Part shown: piece after piece, positions 26,479-36,710 of the stretch | Position numbering within the stretch: position 1 is the first letter of the stretch | Layout of the letters: the number at the start of each line of letters is the position of its first letter | Source of the DNA: Pholiota molesta | Lineage: Eukaryota; Basidiomycota; Agaricomycetes; Agaricales; Strophariaceae | DNA: 38,033 nucleotides | Assembly (NCBI GenBank): GCA_014925825.1 | Contig: JACGCK010000333.1 | Span: forward strand, 1-38,033 | Direction of reading: 5' to 3' | Position numbers and translations under genes: made by a program | Notes under the pieces: model-generated | The model's database searches: none | Seen by the model: the letters and a program-made list of their open reading frames with translations, nothing else | Told to the model about the DNA's origin: nothing

Positions 26479-27186
26479 TCAATCACAGCTCCCATCCGAC
26501 GGCCCGTCCTTCCACCTCTCATCCACCTTCGCACAATCGAACTTAGTCTTTCCCAACTTCTCGTTCACCTCGTTATGCCGATCACACAACCACCGGCTCA
26601 GGGCGACGCGTCCACTGACATCCGGCTTGTGCTTCGCCATGTCCTCCCCGAAGTCCTTGGCGCACCATCCGCACGGGTAGAGCACGGGCAATGAACCAAG
26701 GAGCATCAGCATGTTGGCGCGCTGCGTGGGCGTGGGCTTCTCTGGGTAGTACGCAGCCGTGGTGTGGAGGAACGTCCATGTCGCGCGGCCGAGCTGCTCG
26801 CCGTCGGGAGGGCACCCTGGTGGCGGTTCGTCGGGACGATATGAGGCACTACTGCTGCCTTGCGCCGAATGATTGGAAGTCGGAACGGTGGTTGCGCCAG
26901 CCAAAGCAGCGAAGCCTGCGAACGTCCCGCTCTGTCCGCGGTTCGTGGTGGTGGCGGGGCCCGCCGATGCCGTACCCGACGCAGGAGCGGGCCACTTCTG
27001 GGCAGGCCTGTTGGGATCGTATTGGGCGCTGTTGCTAGTCTTCGCTGGAGACCAGTTGCGGAACGCGGTGCAGATCTTGCAGGGCTTGCCATCGGGGCCC
27101 ATGACCATTCCCGGAGGCAGGCCACCTTGCGGTGTTACGTTTTGTGGTGCAGGCGGCGTTGAGGCACTCGTGCTTTCGCCTGCCAT
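26479..27186 (-). CDS. ERV1: FAD-linked sulfhydryl oxidase Erv1/ALR
   Basis: Erv1 reoxidises Mia40 in the mitochondrial intermembrane space and passes electrons to cytochrome c. The gene is a single uninterrupted exon, unusual here, encoding 235 residues from the ATG at 27186; an open frame extends 9 codons further up but begins with TTG. The N-terminal shuttle pair is CKIC (Cys36, Cys39) in PCKICTAFRNW. A long Ala/Ser/Thr/Pro-rich linker follows. The FAD domain has ATWTFLHTTAAYYP, the active-site disulfide CGWC in LYPCGWCAKDF (Cys172, Cys175), the FAD-contacting WLCDRHNEVNEKLGK, and the structural Cys201/Cys218 pair with the usual 16-residue spacing. The C-terminus adds a few polar residues. 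Intron absence could mean retroposition or simple loss; the locus shows no other sign of either. Confidence 0.93.
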   Translation of the reverse strand: MAGESTSASTPPAPQNVTPQGGLPPGMVMGPDGKPCKICTAFRNWSPAKTSNSAQYDPNRPAQKWPAPASGTASAGPATTTNRGQSGTFAGFAALAGATTVPTSNHSAQGSSSASYRPDEPPPGCPPDGEQLGRATWTFLHTTAAYYPEKPTPTQRANMLMLLGSLPVLYPCGWCAKDFGEDMAKHKPDVSGRVALSRWLCDRHNEVNEKLGKTKFDCAKVDERWKDGPSDGSCD

Positions 27187-28043
27187 TATGCGTCCGTGGA
27201 TAGCGTCAAACAAAGGGTGTTCAATGTGGTTGAAGCAAGGTTAAAGTGTGTTATAGAAGGATTGTCGCAAGTAAGCGGCGCCCTCAGTCAGCACTTTCGT
27301 TAGCCGGCCTCGGCTCAGTGATCCGTCAGTACTTCAGTACTTGTTCTCAATATCACTATCTTGACTCCACCAGCGCAAGACCAGCGTCAAAAAATATTGA
27401 AATTAATCTTTACTCTGTCATAAGAGCTGAAAGCACCTCATATGAGGGCTGATCATGAGTCTAAGAGTAATTCAGGAATGACAAAATACATTATACCCTA
27501 GATTTATTCCATGACATCATCAAACCAGACCACGGTGCACCGATGCAGTTTGTTTGCGAATTCTTTTACTTAAGTATGTGCTTCTTCGCAACCGAAAAGA
27601 ATAGCATGCGCTTCTAGGATACCTGGAGGCTACGTATTATTATTTTCCAAGTTTGTAGATATTTCACTTCTATAAAAGGGAGAAAATGAAAGGGGTATGT
27701 ATGAGTCGAAGGAATTCACAAGGCAAGAATAATCAAAGCAGCAGCGGCAATCCCACAAATGTGAGGTACCAGTATGCAGCATTATAAAGGATATGCGACT
27801 AGGAAGAGGTAATAAGATAGGGAGTCGTTGATCTTCTAAGGCTACAGTAGGATTTCAATTTGGTCAAGAAACGGAGGGCTGAGTGATTACACACTACAAT
27901 AGATAGAGGTGGCTGGAAGACTAGTTGAACAGGGCTACTGACACAATTAGCTGATCGCAGGAGGACGAGAACAAGTCAAGAGATTTGGTACGGAGTCAAG
28001 AGATGAGATGAAAGACAAAGAAGCAAGTGCATCTAGATGGCAC
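27187..28043. other. Intergenic region
   Basis: About 850 bp holding the Erv1 promoter side (27187 onward) and the 3' flank of the next minus-strand gene. I see no gene, tRNA or repeat in it. Confidence 0.5.
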
Positions 28044-29631
28044 TTATAGTTGGCCGTTAAAGCTCATAGGAGAAGCGGTGTTCGTCGCTGTCATGGGCGT
28101 GGGCGGCATCGTGATCGCGTTGTCCTGGCGGGCTCTCATAGGGCGGACAAGTCTCAGCTGAGGTTGCCAGCTTCCAAGCGACACATGGTGAATGCTGACG
28201 AGGACGAGGTCTTCAAGCTTAATGTCATTGGGTCCATCACCAATTTTCCAGCGCGGGTCGGCGTCTTCCTCCATCGGCAGGTTCTTGCGGTCGAGCATGA
28301 ACCGCTGAACACACTTGGCCACGTTCTTCGCAAGTTTGGCGAGCGTGATGGGCTGCGGGGGGCTGCGGAAGTCCTTGGTGGGGATCTGGCGACTCCACTG
28401 CCTATATCCAGGCCACTAAAAGGAGAAATAACCCAAGTTAGCATTGGAAAAATTACTCGGAAAGGTAATTCTAACCTCGAGGCGGATAGACACGCTGGGT
28501 CCGCGCCCTTCGAAGACGACTTGGTCACGGTCGCGAAGCTTCTTGGTGCGAAAGTGCAGCGCATCTTTGAGGAGGATGCCGTACTGTTGCGAATGTTCCG
28601 ATATGAAGTAGAGAGGAGCCTCCATTAGAACTTCTTCAACATAGCGCTTGCGGTCGCTGGTAGTGTGAGGCTTGTACATAAGCTGCGGAACGAATGGTCC
28701 TGCACCGTCCATTGGGAGGCTTAGCGCATCACGGAATTTGACGAGTTGCTCGCGATGGGTGAAGCCTTGCTTCTCTGACTGTTGATGAAATAAGCATCGA
28801 TGAGAGAGATTATATAGTGTAGTACGAACGTTGGGTGATGAATCCTGTTCCAACAACAACATGCTATTCATGCCATTCATGTCACTCATGGTGGGCGAGG
28901 GCATATAACTTTGAGTCGCGCTTGCAGGAGTAGACGGAGAGGGCAGAGGAGAGGAGATGGGGTACAGAGGTGAGAGCGAGAGGTCGGATCCTATAGGAGA
29001 CGTATGCGGTATGGCCTGTCTTGAGATTGAATAATGGCCCAAATTTGAGTCCGGAGAGAAGTTCGGGGTCAACAAATAGCTAGGGGATGAGGCGGAATCG
29101 CTGGGAGGATTAAATGTAGTGTAATCACTCCAGTTCCCGGCATATCCAGGAGATGAGGTCAAACGAGACTGTTGGGGGCTTGGTTGCGTTTGCAAATGCA
29201 ATGCAGGGTAGGAAGAGTGGGAAGACGGTGCTGTCCATTGAGGAAAGTCATGATGCTCAGTCGTGAAAGTATAGTCGCTCATGAGGTCCTCAGAACCTTG
29301 ATTCGACTGCGGCTACAAATGAATAGGTCTAGATAAGCTGACATAGATGACTCGAAAGCAGATGCGAGACGTACGAATAAATTGGTGGTGTTTGGCATGT
29401 CGCGGGCTGCTGTTTGATGCGTAGTTGATTGCTGCGCGTACTGTTGACTCAACCAGTGATCAACCGTATTGATCTTAGAGGGCGTAAGATGTGACTGGGG
29501 AGGCCTGAAAAATATGCAAAAAGTAAGAGAGGGAAGATATATAACTTATATATGACTCACTGTTTCGGGGCAGGTGACGAGTCAACAAAGGACGACATCA
29601 TGTCTTGAGAGAAAAGGATCGAGGTGGCCAT
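28044..29631 (-). CDS. Conserved protein of unknown function, Ser/Pro-rich N-terminus, possible regulator
   Basis: I do not recognise the family. Four exons (29631-29561, 29504-29375, 29312-28476, 28415-28044) join in frame to 469 residues. Roughly the first 235 residues are low complexity, rich in Ser, Pro, Thr, Gln and Tyr. The second half looks folded and conserved: HREQLVKFRDALSLPMDG, RKRYVEEVLMEAPLYFISE, LLKDALHFRTKKLRDRDQVV, SIRLEWPGYRQWSRQIP and ITLAKLAKNVAKCVQRFM, followed by VSIHHVSLGSWQPQL. A 51-nt stretch within exon 3 (28829-28779) starts GTTCGT, ends CAACAG and has no stop, so it may be an intron or an optionally retained segment; without it the protein has 452 residues. The disordered head plus compact domain would suit a transcriptional regulator, but no DNA-binding motif is visible. 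The gene is divergent from LEO1. Confidence 0.75.
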
Positions 29632-30329
29632 GGGCGAGAAAGTTAAGAAAACCCCACAGCTTTGTTGGGATACTTATACGACGGTATTTGGAACGAATTT
29701 CCGAAGTTCAGATGGGGAAGCCATTTTCGGATAGGAAAATGAAAAGCATCTGGGTTGACGCTGAATTGACAACAGATTGGGAGGGACAGTTTGCTCAGCC
29801 TCTGTGTCGAGAAAGTGCCAATGGAAGAAATCATTCTCTTTTGAGGAAGTGGCCCAGCGTGTTGCGGTCGCATGTCAGCTCAATGCGGCAACGATTGACG
29901 TCGTTCAGCCGCCGAAGAGCAAGATTGGCTAGAAAGCGCTGCCGGGACGGGGTGTGAGGTGTGCATGGGTCAACAGATATGCGCATTTCGAAGAATAATG
30001 CGCACAGGTGTGCATAGCTTTTGCAGTGGGATTATCCCAAAGGGGAAGCCGCGCACAGCATTAGCAGAGCGCAAAAATGATTTTTTGGCGGGAGCTGCAC
30101 TGAAAGTCAGTTAAAAACAGAGCCGCGAGGCAGCGCAGGTGACACCAGACTGCAGGGGCAGATTACAATTCAATATTGGGTGAATGGGCAGATGAAGATC
30201 AAGCTCAAGGGTGATGATGCTGTGTTTGGCTGTGCGCCCCCTCACGTGCACCGTGCCGCCCTCTTCCACCAGAAATCCATTGGACAGCGTTCATACCATT
30301 CTCACTCACAGCGCATCGCTTCAAGGGCG
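29632..30329. other. Divergent promoter region between the unknown gene and LEO1
   Basis: About 700 bp between two start codons pointing away from each other. It holds CTCACGTGCACC at about 30241, an E-box-like site. Open frames here are weak and lack recognisable protein. Confidence 0.5.
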
Positions 30330-32111
30330 ATGTCTAGTCTTGCCGGTGCTTTAGACCTCCCTAATCAGGCCAGACCGTCCACAGGACGCTCCGACGACAT
30401 CGAAATGATCTCCACACCCCAGTCGTCTGCTCTATCACAGGACGAAGAAGAGGATCAGGATGAGGCCATGTCCGATCTCTTTGGTAATGACAACGACGTC
30501 GAGGAACAGCGACGCGCTAGGTCTGTATAGCCATTATTTTTCCCGTCCATTTTCCCAAATTTCTCAGCATCTACACCATACTAACCATACCCGTCCGAAC
30601 TTAGGCCTGCTCCCGCATCGCCTGATGGGTCCGGGCCTGATTCTGAGCGCTTACCCTCTCCGAGCGTGAACGTCGGCAGGCCCTGGAATATGAAGAAGAG
30701 GAGGTGCCACCAGAAATGGCGATCGAGGTCAAGGAAGCAGAGGTCAAATTTCCAAACCTGCCCGTTCCAAAACCGTCGGACGGCAACGTACGTGTGTTTC
30801 ATCTCTCGCATAGAATATAGCTCTGATATGGTATGCGTTCATTGAAACATTAATAGAACTGGGTCATTCGTGTGCCCAACTACGTGAAAGTGGACTCTAA
30901 ACCATTTCACCCTGATACCTATGTCGGACCTGAACACGAAGAGGAGGAACTCGGCCATGGCGATTCGGGACGCGAAACAAGCATGAGTATTAAGCTCAAA
31001 GTTGAGAACACGCTCCGGTGGCGTTGGACGAAAGACGCCTATGGACAAGATGTCAGTGCCCCAACTACACCCTTTGGCCCTATCCCAAACACCATTAATT
31101 TTTTTCCATGTTCTGCAGGTTAAAGAATCTAACAGTCGCGTAATCCGCTGGTCCGATGGAACCCTCAGCCTGCGTCTCGGAAAAGAACTTTTCGATATCA
31201 GTCAGTCCATAGACACCTCCGCCAGCATTCCCCGGCAGACGCTCGGCGTCGAGCGCCAATCATCTCAAACCCAGACCCAAACCCAGTCACAATCACAATC
31301 CGCATCAGGCATCCCCGCAACCCCGGGCAAGTCCCAGGGCCTCACCTATCTCGTCGCGCAACACAAACGGTCGCAGGTGCTCCAGTCCGAGGCCGTCATC
31401 ACCGGCTACATGAGCCTGCGCCCGACCGGCATGCAGTCCGAGACGCACCGCATGCTCGTGCGCGCCGTCGAGCAGAAGCACAAACAAATAGCGCGTCTGC
31501 GCATTGCGCCGGAGCCCACGGAAGATCCGGAGCGCGCGAAGCTGGAGCTGATAAAGAAGAGCGCGAAGAAGCCCAAGACGAAGAAGGATGACGCGGACGG
31601 GCTTCCCGGCGGGCGGAAGCGCCGCACGTACCGTCGCGCTGCGGACCACGATGTTATGTGGAGCGACGACGAGGACGAGCGGGGGGATATGTACGGCGCT
31701 GGCTCGGAGGAGGAAGACTATGAGGGCACGCCCCGCAAGGCGAAGCGGAAAACAGGAGAAGAAAAGGGCGAAGAGGACTACCAGGCCGACGATTTCGTCG
31801 TCCCCGATGAGTCAGATGAGGATGCGGACGATACTAGACATCGCCGGAAGCGCGCTAGAGATAGCGATGCGGAGGACGAACTTGAGCGCATGGAGGCTAA
31901 TTTGGAGAAACAGGCAGCGGCAGAGAAAAAGGGTCGGGGTCATGAGCCTAAAAAATCTAAGAAGGCGGCTCGCGAGGAGGATGAAGAGACGGAGGATGAA
32001 GGCGCAGGCGCTATGGACGTGGAAAGCGAGGAGGAGGATGGTGAGGAATTCAGAGTACGTCGCGTCACGAGCAAACGCGCACTTGCGCTTGAGGAAGAGG
32101 ATGACGAGTAG
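30330..32111 (+). CDS. LEO1: Paf1-complex subunit Leo1 (possible frame break)
   Basis: Leo1 is part of the Paf1 complex that travels with RNA polymerase II and supports H2B ubiquitination and elongation. Exons 30330-30520, 30605-30787, 30857-31051 and 31119-32111 give about 520 residues. The N-terminus is acidic (DEEEDQDEAMSDLFG). The conserved core reads VKFPNLPVPKPSDGN, NWVIRVPNYVKVDSKPFHPDTY in two pieces, SMSIKLKVENTLRWRW, ESNSRVIRWSDGTLSLRLG, LTYLVAQHKRSQVLQSEAVI and MQSETHRMLVRAVEQKHK. The last 180 residues are highly charged, ending EEEDDE. In exon 2, ERLPSP is followed one frame over by ERERRQALEYEEEE at about 30661; one extra G there (CCGGAG) would read PSPERE. A different splice, from GTATAG at 30525 to 30664, also keeps frame without any indel but drops that segment. 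Confidence 0.88.
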
Positions 32112-32285
32112 TCAATCCCTTCCACATACGATATCCTTGCTTGTTTTGCTTTCGTCTTTGTCGTAGTTTCCAATGTACGTCACGGTTCTCTGTACACATA
32201 TAATATGAAATTATAGTATGTCAAATGCAATGTGCATGTACAAATAAGCAGTTTAAATATGGACTAATGTTAATACTACATACAT
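32112..32285. other. Convergent 3' intergenic region
   Basis: 174 bp between LEO1 and CTR86 stop codons; AT-rich, presumably overlapping 3' UTRs. Confidence 0.4.
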
Positions 32286-34674
32286 CTACTTCAGCGTGGC
32301 TCCTACTTTAGTCTTCAAAGTCCCATCTTCGGCCCACTCTTGGGACGGTTTTACACTGTCCACGAACCTCTGGTTCTCTGGATTATTCTTCAATAAATTA
32401 TGCAAAGTAAAAATAGCATGCTCGCGCAGATCTAGCACATTGAAACCATAGTCAGTAAAAGGGTGTACAAACAGGAAAAAAAAGCCCACGTACATGGATT
32501 TCTTTCGTCAATCACACAAAGGTTCATGATCACGGGAAGACCGCCGGCCTCTCTCGTTCGGTCCTGCACGTCTTTCACACCATGTGCTAACACACCCAAC
32601 AGGCGCACCAGGTCGCGTTTCAGGTAGGTAAAACCGGACCCATCAGCAACAGCAGGCGCGACGGATGACATTGGTGTGCCATCAGCATTGACAGGTTTTC
32701 CGAATTGAATACGGGGTAAAAAGATGTCGAGGAGATGCAGTAACTCTATATAAGTTGACTTTCATTAATTCTGCGTGCAGGAAGGAAAATGGAATGCGAA
32801 GGCTGACCTATTAAATTCTCGATCACGCCCACGTCACCGTGTTTCTTCAAAATATAATATCCTTTCATATTGGTGAAGGCTGTGTATGTGGAAGTGCCCT
32901 CCTCGAGGCGCGTCTGCTGCTCCTCTGCCTCAAGGCATATTGTGACAATGCATTGTGTAACAAGCACGAGCGCTTCGCAGACCTTCGGTAGCATCACATC
33001 TAGTTCCTGTGGGAATGTTGACAATGATGCTGCTGTTGCAGGGGCTGCCGCATACGTAGGGGGCGAAGGCGAAAGATTTGGTGATTTCTCCGAGACGAGG
33101 AAGAATCAGACGATGTCCTCTCCATTGGAGATTCATCCCCGGCAGTGTCAACCTTCTTTGCCTTTGGCACCATCCCTAGCGAGCGCTGCATCGCATTCTG
33201 CGCATACTCCGACAGACTGAAAAGCGCTTTGCCAAAACGAGCCCAACGACTCGTGGGTGCGTAGGATCTCGGGTATCTGCGTGCTCGTGGGGTTTAGCTG
33301 ATTCGCTTGGAGATACGAGTCGACAAGCTTGAGCAGTGTGGTTTGATGAGGGGTGACGATCTCATTCGGGCTAGATACATTGTTGATTAGGAGTTGATAG
33401 ATAGAGCGCGGTTTAACTCCGATGAGACTATATACTCACATGGTAATTTTTTATATAGGTCGTGCACAAAACCCTCTTCGATGAACTGGGTGAAGATGGC
33501 GTATCTAGTTTGATATTTAGATTTAAAATCATGAAATCGACTGTTCATACACTCACCCAACATCGAAAGCTTTGGCTCCTTCACTGCCTTCATCCGCTTC
33601 GTGCAACTTGACCATATTATCGAGTAAACCAATGCATATGCGCACTCCAACTTTAGTCTTCGCCAACAGTTGACTAAAAATACAAGTTAAGAAGCATGCT
33701 AGCGTTATATCAGTCGTGTACTCACGTTCGCTTCCGACTTCCGTGGATGCAGTTCAGGATGAAGATCAGTGTGGTCAAGAGCGTGCGGGCATCTGGAGAT
33801 CCCAACAACCGACTAGCTCGTTTCAATCAACAATGAGTTTTAGGGGGGCGCTGTAGAAGGATACGAAAATACCACGGACTTAGGACGACCTGATCCTCTG
33901 GGAGGTTCATGTATGTCTCCCACATGCGGGCGACAAGCGTATCATTAGCTGTGACTGTGTTCGAGAGAGCCTGTGTGAGTACGCGCGCCGTAGCAACAGC
34001 TATTGATAGAGGGTGAGTACACGCTGGATTCCTAGATGCACTGCACTGGCAGAGGGAAGAGAGATGGGGACGTACAATCGCTGTCCTCCATGGCTGACCA
34101 AGAGGTGTAGAAATGAAGGAGACGGCGCATATCTGGCTCATTTTCACTGCAAGGGTCGTCAGTGATGGCTGCAACCCTTTTGGGCTTGGAAACGGGCGGC
34201 AGAAACCCCGCCATGGAGATTAGATTGCGAAAGCACTCACTATGCGCGCAGCTGATTCGCTGGGACTCCGGCCGCTAGGTTTCTTGTAAACTTGGCCAGG
34301 GCGGTGCATAGCTCGCGCAGGCCCCCACCCGAGCCCTCGCCGCGCCCGTGCCCCGCGTCTTCGTCCGACTCGTCGTCGTTCTCCCAGAAGGAGAGCTGCG
34401 TCCGCGTGAGATCGCGCCAGAGTTTGCGCAGATCGGCCCAGAGCTTGAGGTCGGCGCCAGCTTCGATTCTGTGTGGAGTCGATCAGCGGTCTTTCTCCGA
34501 GGTCAGGGATGCAGTGTTATAATTATACCTGACTGTCTCACTCCGCGCGAGCGAGAGCGCTGTGAGCTCGAGGACGGCAGTGAGCGAGCGGATTTTGCGC
34601 TTGTTGTTGATGTTGAAATCTATGCAGGCCTGCCTGAACTGGGTGGCAACGATGGAGTTGGATGAGTGGTCCAT
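32286..34674 (-). CDS. CTR86: Ataxin-10 / copper transport protein 86 family (several frame breaks)
   Basis: The family has an armadillo-like fold; cellular role is poorly defined. Ten exons are supported: 34674-34529, 34468-34241, 34146-34076, 33999-33873, 33812-33726, 33673-33557, 33504-33440, 33370-32808, 32745-32494 and 32431-32286, coding for about 600 residues. Family sequence is clear in RTLLTTLIFILNCIHGS, VGVRICIGLLDNMVKL, FTQFIEEGFVHDLY and especially the C-terminal ataxin-10 domain: LKRDLVRLLGVLAHG, GGLPVIMNLCVIDERNPY and REHAIFTLHNLLKNNPENQ. The eighth exon does not hold one frame. Breaks lie at its 5' splice junction (33370, one base short), near 33221 (two bases short or one extra) and near 33090 (one base short, CGGAG for CGGGAG). 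Together these make the exon phase fit exactly. Sequence error is the simplest reading; a decaying gene is the alternative. It is head-to-head with the VMA12 gene, 136 bp apart. Confidence 0.8.
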
Positions 34675-34810
34675 GGGGATGGAACAAGAAGCGGGAGCAA
34701 AGTGTTTTAGACGGTTGGGCTTACATATGGCTGGGACGCGAGAGATTGACAAGCATTTGATCTGACGCCTGTCAATTCATCATCGCGCTTGCACTGCGAC
34801 CAACACGTCC
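34675..34810. promoter_or_regulatory. Bidirectional promoter between CTR86 and VMA12
   Basis: Only 136 bp separate two divergent start codons, so both promoters must overlap or extend into the coding regions. No specific motif is claimed. Confidence 0.5.
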
Positions 34811-35539
34811 ATGTCTCCCTCCGACATTAACATTTCTCTTGAAACCCACCTCATCCGCGCTCTCAAGCCAATCTATCCGCATTTGCCCGCCCAAATAGCA
34901 CAGACACTCGAACCATATGTCGGCGACTCTCCGCCAGCGCTCATTCCGTACAACACTCTCTTCGAGCTTTCCAAGTGGACACGCACAGAGGAGGGCCAGA
35001 AAGCCCTCAAGTCAAACGAAATGGATCCACATTCATATTCTATGATCTCTCTGCTTGCTGGCTCGACCACATCACCCGACCGCAAGTTCGGCGCTTATGT
35101 GCCACCTAAAGACCCAGAAGAAATAGAAGCAGACCGTATACGTGAAAGGAAGACGATTACAGTACTGCTTAACGCCCTGTTAAGCATAGGGTGTGTTGGA
35201 TTCACGGCATGGTGGGCAGCAGACAAGACGGGCTGGAAAGCGGAATGGGTATGTCCTTTCTAGTCTATCTATAACGTCAATTATCTAATTCAATTTAGCG
35301 CGCTCTTTTTGCTCTCTTCGCCGCGTTCGTTGTGGCCATCGCAGAAGCAGGACTCTACATGATCTGGATGTCGCGGCAATCACATCCCAAACATCCCGGC
35401 AAAAACGCGATCTGCGCGTCACAAGAAAATGGATCCTGCCCCAGTAACGGACCATGTCGCCAATGACGATCCCCAAGTCATCACAGACTCTGCAAATGAG
35501 GCATTGACATCGGCCACACTGCGGCAGAGACGATCGTAA
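34811..35539 (+). CDS. VMA12: V-ATPase assembly factor of the ER, VMA12/TMEM199 family (C-terminal frame uncertain)
   Basis: Vma12 (Vph2) sits in the ER membrane with Vma22 and helps assemble the V0 sector of the vacuolar ATPase. Exon 1 is 34811-35248 and exon 2 starts at 35299. The cytosolic N-terminal half ends in FGAYVPPKDPEEIEADRIRE, typical of the family. Two membrane spans follow: TVLLNALLSIGCVGFTAWWA and, across the intron, WRALFALFAAFVVAIAEAGLY, then MIW. The literal frame ends with TGA at 35464-35466 (201 residues). If one A of the AAAAA run at 35401-35405 is an extra base, the frame continues as KTRSARHKKMDPAP to a stop at 35537-35539, ending LRQRRS, which looks more like real protein. 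I give the longer end, but it is not certain. The gene is tail-to-tail with the Nudix gene, 57 bp apart. Confidence 0.85.
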
Positions 35540-35596
35540 TATATCCCGTTCCGTGTTTTCCTCTGGCACTTTCTGCATCCAGGAATATATCTTTCG

Positions 35597-36627
35597 CTAC
35601 CGGTAGACTTGCAGTGCTTTCATCAAGAGCGACAGGTACCAGCCTGTTAATCCCCAGACCTCGATCTTCCCATTGACACCACCCCACCTCGTCCACTGTT
35701 TCTCCCTGTTGCGTGTCACGGCATCCTCTGGGAGGTGTGCTTGCACAAGATCCGTAACATCAACGGCCCAGTATGGTTCACTTCCGCGAAACATGGAAGT
35801 CGAATACGCGTTGGAGATGCAAAGACTTTCAATGGTAAGTGGATCGCAGTGGCAACTTCCGAGGGGGATACCTGCGTGCGGGAGCGTCCATGTCGAGAGA
35901 AGGAAATGGCTCTTCGGCTGCCATTGCCTGCTGTTCGCCTGGAGAGTGAACGAAGCCCTGTTGACGTGTAATTAAATACAGCTTGTTCGCGTACAAATGT
36001 TGACAGACTTACAACGATTGGCCACACTCTCATATCACCCCGCAAGTTCATTTCTGGTGGTCCAATTTCACCTAAAATCTCCACGCAGCTCGGGTCGACA
36101 CCCAATTCCTCTTGAGTTTCGCGCAGTGCGCCATGGGCAAACGATTCATCTATCTGTCAATAGCATGAGATAGAGCGTCCAAAATCGCATAAGGACAGAG
36201 GCTTGCATCGTCTATTCGGCCACCCGGAAAGCTAATGATGATCATGTAAACAACTGACAGGCTGAGCATGCGGTCGCGTCCCGCGGGTAACTTGGCGAGC
36301 TGAGGCCCACCTTATCTCTCCAGAATGAGATCGCAGCGTCTTCGCGCGCACTTCGAGCAGGATGCCAGGTTCGCCCCCAACGTTGCAGAAAGGGATCAGA
36401 ACAGCCGCGTTCCGCCGTTTGGACGCCCCTGATTGATTGGACGCGCTGTCCGAGAGATCCGGGACGCGTTGGAGCGCATTTCGGAGGATGTTTAGCGTGA
36501 GGGAGTGAAAGGCTTTGTGAGGGATATGAGTCCTGCGGAAGAAAGACTCTGGGATGCTCGATGGGAGAAGGACATTGCAAGGTGGAAGCGAACTAGAAAT
36601 GTGAGCCAGGAGGCTCGGCCGAGTCAT
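35597..36627 (-). CDS. PCD1: Nudix hydrolase, coenzyme A diphosphatase (PCD1/NUDT7/8) group, with two frame breaks
   Basis: This group cleaves CoA or its oxidised forms to phosphopantetheine and ADP, often in peroxisomes or mitochondria. Exons 36627-36311, 36231-36207, 36153-36013 and 35957-35597 give 281 residues once two missing bases are allowed. AAVLIPFCNVGGEPGILLEVR precedes RAKTLRSHSGEISFPGGRID (SHSGEISFPGG is the CoA-type lead-in), and the Nudix box ends HGALRETQEELGV with the same spacing as NUDT7. Later PSEVATAIHLPLK, FRGSEPYWAVDVTDLV and the C-terminal VWGLTGWYL fit the family. The second exon is only 25 nt and the intron after it begins GCAAGC, an apparent GC-AG intron; no GT site nearby keeps frame. 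Frame breaks lie near 35875 and at about 35796 (CTTCC-ATG where one more C is expected). It is divergent from the next gene by 83 bp. Confidence 0.85.
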
Positions 36628-36710
36628 TTTGCCGTTGGCACAGCCACATAGAGTACTTATGACATCGTTGACCCTGCTCTGGGCCCGTTCTCCTTCACTC
36701 TTCCAATGCC
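36628..36710. promoter_or_regulatory. Bidirectional promoter between the Nudix and BRAP2-like genes
   Basis: Only 83 bp separate the two divergent ATGs. No motif is claimed. Confidence 0.4.

Noticed and set aside
26582..27244. Long open frames on both strands over the Erv1 gene
   Set aside because: GC-rich single-exon coding sequence creates open antisense frames; only the Erv1 frame has family motifs.
28050..28628. 192-codon plus-strand open frame
   Set aside because: Antisense to two exons of the unknown-function gene; no recognisable protein.
29574..29957. 127-codon plus-strand open frame between divergent genes
   Set aside because: Overlaps the first exon of the minus-strand gene and has no recognisable features.
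30525..30664. Alternative 140-nt LEO1 intron that would avoid any frameshift
   Set aside because: It is canonical GT-AG and keeps frame, but it removes ERLPSP, which fits the expected PSPER context, and is more than twice the usual intron length here. Kept as a stated alternative rather than the main model.
31940..32173. Serine-rich minus-strand open frame
   Set aside because: Mirror image of the acidic Glu-rich tail of Leo1.
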